The notes under the pieces are model-generated. The model saw nothing but the letters and a program-made list of their open reading frames with translations. It had not been told where the DNA came from and did not search any database. A stretch of 11,456 bases of DNA from an uncultured Rikenellaceae bacterium. Its GTDB lineage: Bacteria; Bacteroidota; Bacteroidia; Bacteroidales; Rikenellaceae. The DNA lies in the NCBI GenBank assembly GCA_947176715.1, contig CAMWRR010000032.1, forward strand, positions 1 to 11,456, in the 5' to 3' direction. Made by a program: the position numbers and the translations under genes. Shown here piece by piece: positions 7,598-11,456 of the stretch (position 1 is the stretch's first letter; each line of letters starts with the position of its first letter).

Positions 7598-8083
7598 TTA
7601 TAAAGACTCCTCCATAGCACCGGTCCCTTCGTTCTCGTAGCCTTCGTCGGTAAGGAGGTTTTGTCCGTCGGCTGCTGTGGTGGCCAAGGTGTCGCATCTT
7701 TCGTTGAGGGGTACGGAGGCATGTCCTTTTACCCATACGTATGTGGGGGCGAACTTTTTGTGCAGAGGCAGATAACGCATCCACAGATCTCTGTTCTTCT
7801 TGTCCTTGAACCCTTTGCGCACCCAACCGAACACCCATCCCTTTGTAATGGAGTCGATGACGTATTTGGAATCGGAATATACCGTTATATCTGCATCGGC
7901 TACCTTCAACGCCTCCAAAGCGGTTATCACGGCCAACAGCTCCATACGGTTGTTAGTGGTGAGACGATAGCCCGCCGACAGCTCCTTATAGTATGGTCCC
8001 GACTGCAATACCGCGCCATATCCTCCCGGACCGGGATTCCCGCGCGACGAACCGTCGGTATATATCGTTATCTTGGTTTTCAT
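7598..8083 (-). CDS. rnhA: ribonuclease HI
   Basis: A 161-residue type 1 RNase H that cuts the RNA strand of RNA-DNA hybrids in the cytoplasm (R-loops, primers). The whole family pattern is present: IYTDGSSRGNPGPGGYG at the N-terminus with D10, TNNRMEL with E48, YSDSKYVIDSI with D71, and VWVKGHASVPLNERCD with H121 and D131. These are the four metal-binding carboxylates plus the catalytic His. Length fits the bacterial enzyme. The loop YVIDSITKGWVFGWVRKGFKDKKNRDLW corresponds to the basic handle region. The gene converges with the propeller array and has its own -7 box immediately upstream. The tail after TTAADGQNLL is short and variable, as is normal. Confidence 0.96.
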   Translation of the reverse strand: MKTKITIYTDGSSRGNPGPGGYGAVLQSGPYYKELSAGYRLTTNNRMELLAVITALEALKVADADITVYSDSKYVIDSITKGWVFGWVRKGFKDKKNRDLWMRYLPLHKKFAPTYVWVKGHASVPLNERCDTLATTAADGQNLLTDEGYENEGTGAMEESL

Positions 8084-8087
8084 ACCG

Positions 8088-8095
8088 CAAAGGTA
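8088..8095 (-). promoter_or_regulatory. -7 box TACCTTTG for rnhA
   Basis: On the minus strand TACCTTTG matches TAnnTTTG and ends only four bases before the rnhA ATG. Transcription would begin at or next to the start codon, giving a nearly leaderless message. No -33 TTTG at a normal distance was found. Confidence 0.5.
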
Positions 8096-8156
8096 ATATA
8101 TTTATCCCCAACCCCTCCCGCACCGCATCGATCCACATAACGTGCCCGCCTGACCG

Positions 8157-8265
8157 CAATCGGCCTCGCCTTGCGTCACGCCTATTAAAAGGGGCTGTGC
8201 CCCCTCGTTTTTGGGTACTTTTGTCGAGTGACAAAAGTACCTCCCCGAAGGGCCGCCGGAGGCAC
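8157..8265 (-). repeat. 109-bp structured intergenic repeat, copy 1 (inverted relative to copy 2)
   Basis: Read on the minus strand, this element matches 11044-11152 of the plus strand over its full 109 bases with 11 differences, only two of them in the first 79. In order it holds: CCC-TTCG-GGG, a short stem with a stable UUCG loop; a 12-bp stem GGTACTTTTGTC/GACAAAAGTACC with a 4-base loop (8214-8241); and GGGGC-ACA-GCCCC followed by TTTT (8187-8203), which looks like a small terminator. It lies downstream of guaA in the same sense. I recall similar sequences scattered between genes in Bacteroidota genomes, usually mis-annotated as small proteins. I see no transposase; it could be a REP- or MITE-like element. 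Confidence 0.85.
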
Positions 8266-8271
8266 TCATAA

Positions 8272-8361
8272 GCCTGCAACGATAGAGCGGGAGTAAAAAA
8301 AGAGCCTTGGTTTCATTTTGAACCAAGGCTCTTTTTTTACTCCCACTCTATCGTTGCAGGC
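8272..8361 (-). repeat. 41-bp-arm palindrome across the guaA terminator and last codons
   Basis: Arms 8272-8312 and 8321-8361 are reverse complements over 41 bases with one mismatch (8288 against 8345) and an 8-base loop. In guaA-sense RNA that mismatch is a G-U pair, so the stem would be unbroken. The right arm contains the guaA stop codon and the seven codons before it. The left arm repeats that coding sequence as a mirror copy in the 3' flank. Confidence 0.92.
8295..8338. terminator. bidirectional intrinsic terminator of guaA
   Basis: The core of the palindrome: an 18-bp perfect stem (8295-8312 with 8321-8338) with A7 on one side and T7 on the other. Either strand gives a GC-rich hairpin followed by U-rich RNA. 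It serves guaA on the minus strand. The U-run overlaps the guaA stop codon on the other side of the stem. Confidence 0.92.
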
Positions 8362-9866
8362 GGCTTAGAGCTTATGTCGTAGACTACGCGGTTGATGCCG
8401 CGCACCTTGTTGATTATCTCGTTGGAAACTTTTGCAAGGAAATCATAGGGTAGGTGCGCCCAGTCGGCGGTCATTCCGTCGGTGGATGTTACGGCCCGGA
8501 GGGCTACGCAACTCTCGTAGGTCCTCTCGTCGCCCATGACGCCTACGCTCTGTACCGGCAACAGCATTACGCCTGCCTGCCATACTTTGTCGTAGAGGTC
8601 GTTGTCGCGGAGTCCCTTCATGAATATGTGGTCGGCCTCCTGGAGTACGGCTACCTTTTCGGCGGTCACCTCGCCCAGTATGCGTATGCCTAGGCCGGGA
8701 CCGGGGAAGGGGTGACGGTCGATCATGAACGACGGCATATTGAGCTGACGGCCTATGCGACGCACCTCGTCCTTGAAGAGCAGACGGAGAGGCTCCACAA
8801 TCTTGAGATTCATCTTCTCGGGCAGACCGCCCACGTTGTGGTGCGACTTGATGGTAGCCGCCGGACCCGCCACCGATGCCGACTCCACGACATCCGGATA
8901 GATGGTGCCCTGTGCCAGCCAACGGGCATCCTTTATCTTCTGAGCCTCGGCGTCGAACACCTCTATGAAGTCGCGGCCTATGATCTTGCGTTTGGCTTCG
9001 GGGTCGGTGACGCCTTTGAGGTCGCGGAGGAACTTGTCGCCGGCCTTGACAGCCACCACGTTGAGTCCCATCTGTTTATAAAGCCCGACCACATCCTCGT
9101 ACTCGTTCTTGCGGAGCAATCCGGTGTCGACGAATATGCAGGTGAGACGGTCGCCTATGGCGAGGTTGAGAAGCTGTGCGGCCACCGACGAGTCGACACC
9201 GCCGGAGAGACCGAGTATCACGCGGTCGTTGCCCAGCTGCTCGCGCAGAGAGGCCACGGTGCTCTCTATGAAAGAGGCAGGGGTCCAGTCGCCCTTGCAT
9301 CCGCAGATATTCCTGACGAAGTTGGAGAGCAGCCGGCTTCCCTCCACCGAGTGGTACACCTCGGGGTGGAACTGTATGCCCCATGTAGGCTCGCCCTCTA
9401 TCTGAAAGGCTGCCACGGGAATGTTGTCGGTATTGGCTATTATGCGGTAGTGCGACGGTATGGCGGTGATGGTATCGCCGTGCGACATCCACACCTGACT
9501 CTTGTCGCTGAGGCCCGAGAGCAACGGGTTGTCCTTGTCGAGGACATTCATGGCCGCACGCCCGTACTCACGCGAAGCCGACGGCTTGACCTCGCCGCCG
9601 AAACGGTAAGAGAGATATTGCGCTCCGTAGCATACCCCGAGAATGGGCAATATGCCTTTAAGCTCCGAGAGATCTATCTGCGGAGCGTCGGAATCGCGCA
9701 CCGAGAAGGGGCTGCCCGAGAGGATCAGACCCTTTACCGACGAGTCGATAGGAGGAATCTTGTGAAACGGATGTATCTCGCAATAGACGTTCTGCTCGCG
9801 CACGCGACGCGCTATAAGTTGCGTGTACTGAGACCCGAAATCGAGAATGATTATCTTTTCCTGCAT
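8337..9866 (-). CDS. guaA: GMP synthase (glutamine-hydrolysing)
   Basis: A 509-residue cytoplasmic enzyme making GMP from XMP, ATP and glutamine, the last step of guanine nucleotide synthesis. The N-terminal class I glutamine amidotransferase has the nucleophile C79 in LGVCYGAQY and the His/Glu of the triad, H167 and E169, in IQFHPEV. Then comes the ATP pyrophosphatase P-loop LGLSGGVDSS (about 218-227), and a C-terminal dimerisation domain ending RVVYDISSKPPATIEWE, the standard family ending. The start chosen is the ATG at 9866 (MQEKIIILDFGSQ). A longer in-frame reading from 9893 runs through the promoter box and adds nine residues not expected in the family. It is divergent from the tRNA-Val gene. 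Its message ends in the long hairpin described at 8272-8361. Confidence 0.97.
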   Translation of the reverse strand: MQEKIIILDFGSQYTQLIARRVREQNVYCEIHPFHKIPPIDSSVKGLILSGSPFSVRDSDAPQIDLSELKGILPILGVCYGAQYLSYRFGGEVKPSASREYGRAAMNVLDKDNPLLSGLSDKSQVWMSHGDTITAIPSHYRIIANTDNIPVAAFQIEGEPTWGIQFHPEVYHSVEGSRLLSNFVRNICGCKGDWTPASFIESTVASLREQLGNDRVILGLSGGVDSSVAAQLLNLAIGDRLTCIFVDTGLLRKNEYEDVVGLYKQMGLNVVAVKAGDKFLRDLKGVTDPEAKRKIIGRDFIEVFDAEAQKIKDARWLAQGTIYPDVVESASVAGPAATIKSHHNVGGLPEKMNLKIVEPLRLLFKDEVRRIGRQLNMPSFMIDRHPFPGPGLGIRILGEVTAEKVAVLQEADHIFMKGLRDNDLYDKVWQAGVMLLPVQSVGVMGDERTYESCVALRAVTSTDGMTADWAHLPYDFLAKVSNEIINKVRGINRVVYDISSKPPATIEWE

Positions 9867-9890
9867 ATACCGAAGTGAAAGTTTGAGTGA

Positions 9891-9898
9891 CAAATGTA
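9891..9898 (-). promoter_or_regulatory. -7 box TACATTTG for guaA
   Basis: Minus-strand TACATTTG fits TAnnTTTG and lies 24 bases before the guaA ATG at 9866, leaving a leader of about 17-20 bases. A -33 element is not obvious. No purine riboswitch fits in this short leader. Confidence 0.55.
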
Positions 9899-9990
9899 CT
9901 AAATTAATCTCGAATTTAGGTGCCTTTTCTGTTTTTGTCCGCTCGGCACCACGAGTATGACACCGTTTTTTATACGATATGACAGATAAA

Positions 9991-10022
9991 TTTGGCGGAT
10001 AAAAATATTTGTTCTACTTTTG
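9991..10022 (+). promoter_or_regulatory. full Bacteroidota promoter for tRNA-Val
   Basis: TTTG at 9991-9994 (-33) and TACTTTTG at 10015-10022 (-7) are separated by 20 bases, the canonical spacing for TTTG-N19-21-TAnnTTTG. The tRNA begins 11 bases downstream. This is the only promoter in the window with both boxes clear. Confidence 0.8.
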
Positions 10023-10032
10023 TTCCGCAAAA

Positions 10033-10107
10033 GGGAGCATAGCTCAGTTGGTTTAGAGCATCTGCCTTACAAGCAGAGGGTCGGGGGTTCGACTCCCTCT
10101 GCTCCCA
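10033..10107 (+). tRNA. tRNA-Val (anticodon UAC)
   Basis: A complete cloverleaf: acceptor GGGAGCA/TGCTCCC, D stem GCTC/GAGC, anticodon stem TCTGC/GCAGA around the loop CTTACAA with anticodon TAC, and a T arm with TTCGACT. The discriminator is A and CCA is not encoded, so the end is added after transcription. It is transcribed alone between its own promoter and terminator. Confidence 0.96.
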
Positions 10108-10111
10108 CAGC

Positions 10112-10147
10112 AAAGAGAGGAATCGTGAAAACGGTTCCTCTCTTTTT
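10112..10147 (+). terminator. tRNA-Val terminator
   Basis: A 15-bp stem (10112-10126 with 10131-10145, one G-U wobble) closed by a GAAA tetraloop and ending in five T. It begins five bases after the tRNA. Confidence 0.9.
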
Positions 10148-10217
10148 CGTTACGGGGTGGCATAATCATTGCAAAACAGAGGCAGGACCATATAAAATTT
10201 CATAAAATATTCATGCA

Positions 10218-10958
10218 ATGAAAAATTACATCTTCGTCGCCCTTGCGGCTCTGTCTCTACTGTCGTGCTCCAAGAACAAGGAGGATTTCGGCAAGGACTT
10301 CTCAAACGTCATCGCATCTATCGACCGTACCTCGTCGGACGGCAGCACGCTCAAAACCGTGTTCGAGTACGACGCACAGGGTCGCATAACATCCGTCACG
10401 CAATCGTACGTCCAAAACGGCACCACGGGTAGCGAGACATTCACATACGCATACGAGGGGCGGACCATAACACGCACCGCAGGCTCCACCGTAACCAAAG
10501 CCGTCACCGACCCCGACGGCCGCATAGTATCTATAACGACCGCACTGCCCGGCGTGACCGTGACAGACGAGTTCAGTTACGATGTCAGCGGTCGCATAAC
10601 CGGACAGAAAGGCGGTACGGAGGTGTCGGTGTCTTGGGACGACCGTAACATACTGTCGGAGTCAATGTCGTTGCCCGGTGGCGTGGGAACGCAGAGCAAC
10701 AGTTACACATACGGCTCGCAAATCAACAACTGCGACATAGACATGGTGACGATTCTGGGCAAAGGACTCCTGTCGACAAACGGATGGCTCGGATTTAATT
10801 TCGGTAACGTGAGCCGCAACGTGCCCGTAAGAATCACCGACAGTATAGGCGACAAAACATACGATTACACCGCCGACCATAACGGCCGAATAGAGTCCGT
10901 TACGGAATACAACGGCTCTGCGGTGGAGAACAAATATGTGATAAGCTATAAGCAATAG
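10218..10958 (+). CDS. DUF4595-like lipoprotein
   Basis: A 246-residue predicted lipoprotein. The signal peptide MKNYIFVALAALSLLSC ends at Cys17 with an L-L-S lipobox. The mature part is a string of beta-strands with the repeated pattern F.Y(D).(Q/S)GRI.S(V/I)T, seen at about residues 49-60, 96-104 and 117-126 and again near the C-terminus (YDYTADHNGRIESVTEY). A central segment, NNCDIDMVTILGKGLLSTNGWLGFNFG, and the overall length resemble Bacteroidota DUF4595 proteins. The repeats look like YD/RHS repeats, but the protein is far too small for an RHS toxin and lacks a core and toxin domain. No function is known. Spacing after the tRNA terminator suggests its own weak promoter, but no clear TAnnTTTG is seen. 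No intrinsic terminator is seen directly after it; the repeat at 11044 may do that. Confidence 0.8.
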   Translation: MKNYIFVALAALSLLSCSKNKEDFGKDFSNVIASIDRTSSDGSTLKTVFEYDAQGRITSVTQSYVQNGTTGSETFTYAYEGRTITRTAGSTVTKAVTDPDGRIVSITTALPGVTVTDEFSYDVSGRITGQKGGTEVSVSWDDRNILSESMSLPGGVGTQSNSYTYGSQINNCDIDMVTILGKGLLSTNGWLGFNFGNVSRNVPVRITDSIGDKTYDYTADHNGRIESVTEYNGSAVENKYVISYKQ

Positions 10959-11043
10959 TGGCTCCTGCCACCGGCGGGTTGTGGCTTTGGGGATTGTGCT
11001 TCCGAGGTGTTGGGCCTTTGGTGTGTTGTACTGCCGGTGTGTG

Positions 11044-11152
11044 GTGCCTCCGGCGGCCCTTCGGGGAGTTACTTTTGTCACTCGACAAAAGTAACCAAAA
11101 ACGAGGGGGCACAGCCCCTTTTGAGAGGCGGGATATGAGGTGAAGCCGATTG
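11044..11152 (+). repeat. 109-bp structured intergenic repeat, copy 2
   Basis: The plus-strand copy of the element at 8157-8265. Its parts are CCC-TTCG-GGG at 11057-11066; the 12-bp stem GTTACTTTTGTC/GACAAAAGTAAC at 11068-11095 with loop ACTC; GGGGC-ACA-GCCCC-TTTT at 11106-11122; and a more diverged tail ending GCCGATTG. It begins 86 bases after the lipoprotein stop and is in the same sense as that gene. The terminator-like part could end its transcript. Confidence 0.85.
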
Positions 11153-11321
11153 GATGAAATGAAGCAATTCACGTGCATCTTGCGGCGTGGGACAGGTTTT
11201 GGCGGCCGTTGTTGTTTTTGCGGAGAGGGGTGATCCAATATATTCCGCTTTATTCCGTCCGTGCGTCAGCGAGGATGTCAAACACAACTCGCCTTATCCG
11301 GTCCGAGGCACGAGGAGCGTA

Positions 11322-11362
11322 GGCCTTTCCGCTTGGCGGACTCGTAGCGGAGCGTAAAGGCC
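11322..11362. repeat. imperfect inverted repeat near right edge
   Basis: GGCCTTT (11322-11328) pairs with AAAGGCC (11356-11362), and TCCGCT (11328-11333) with AGCGGA (11346-11351), leaving a small bulge. In addition GGAGCGTA followed by GGCC occurs twice directly (from 11314 and from 11349). It may be the edge of a further repeat element cut by the window. Confidence 0.5.
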
Positions 11363-11456
11363 GAGCGGGCCGCACCTCGCGGTGGGCAGAAAACTCCCCC
11401 GCCGGAGGCCCGCAAGTGAGAGTAACGAAACTATAAGCCTTATTAACAAAAGGTAC

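Larger units (their letters stand above)
10959..11456. other. gene-free 498-base tail with repeat and hairpin-rich DNA
   Basis: Besides the repeat copy at 11044-11152 I see no convincing gene here. Open frames in this stretch are short, lack family resemblance and either overlap the repeat or run through hairpins. The stretch 10959-11043 is G/T-rich. The stretch 11153-11310 shows no recognisable structure. From 11314 to the end the DNA is GC-rich and full of short inverted repeats. Confidence 0.6.

Noticed and set aside
7986..8279. Small protein containing LLSLDKSTQKRGGTAPF on the minus strand, with a similar one at 10958-11143 on the plus strand
   Set aside because: Both come from the 109-bp repeat. 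The only two differences in its conserved part preserve a hairpin, and the rest changes amino acids freely, so a folded nucleic acid is more likely than a protein.
8712..9878. 388-codon plus-strand frame opposite guaA
   Set aside because: The minus strand encodes an unmistakable GMP synthase over the whole stretch; the plus-strand frame has no recognisable motif.
10218..10958. RHS/YD-repeat toxin
   Set aside because: The repeats look YD-like, but the protein is a 246-residue lipoprotein with no RHS core, no toxin domain and no immunity gene beside it; a DUF4595-type protein fits better.
8157..11152. Composite transposon bounded by the two inverted repeats
   Set aside because: The segment between them carries the housekeeping gene guaA, a tRNA and a lipoprotein with no transposase or visible target duplication, so two independent insertions of a small element are more likely.
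1..11456. CRISPR array or defence system
   Set aside because: No series of regularly spaced short direct repeats and no cas, restriction or toxin-antitoxin genes are seen in the window.

Overview
The window looks like a chromosomal segment of a Bacteroidota gut-type bacterium, plausibly Rikenellaceae/Alistipes-like. The clues are promoters of the TAnnTTTG type, very short leaders without clear Shine-Dalgarno sites, SusD/TolB-like propeller lipoproteins, a DUF4595-type lipoprotein, and moderately high GC combined with heavy use of the ATA isoleucine codon. The genus is an inference from style, not from a database match.

Left part (1-3779, + strand): the 3' end of a membrane-fusion (adaptor) gene, a complete RND inner-membrane transporter of the HAE1 type, and a 98-residue PII-like protein, closely spaced and probably one efflux operon. 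Middle part (3847-7500, + strand): a tandem family of propeller-type lipoproteins. Two copies are intact (5191-6288 and 6364-7446). One is broken by a single-base frameshift and has a weakened lipobox (4003-5096). A fourth survives only as a frameshifted 3' stub directly upstream (3847-3931). Each surviving copy is a self-contained cassette: its promoter -7 box starts within a few bases of the T-tract of the preceding terminator.

Right part: rnhA (ribonuclease HI, - strand), guaA (GMP synthase, - strand), a tRNA-Val(UAC) with the clearest promoter in the window, and a DUF4595-like lipoprotein (+ strand). guaA ends in an unusually long palindrome that extends the terminator stem back over its own last seven codons.

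The most interesting unexplained structure is a 109-bp element present twice in inverted orientation (8157-8265 and 11044-11152), each time downstream of a gene and in the same sense as that gene. Over the first 79 positions the copies differ at only two bases, and those two form a compensatory pair in a 12-bp hairpin, so the fold appears to matter. The last 500 bases hold no convincing gene, only this element and further hairpin-rich DNA.
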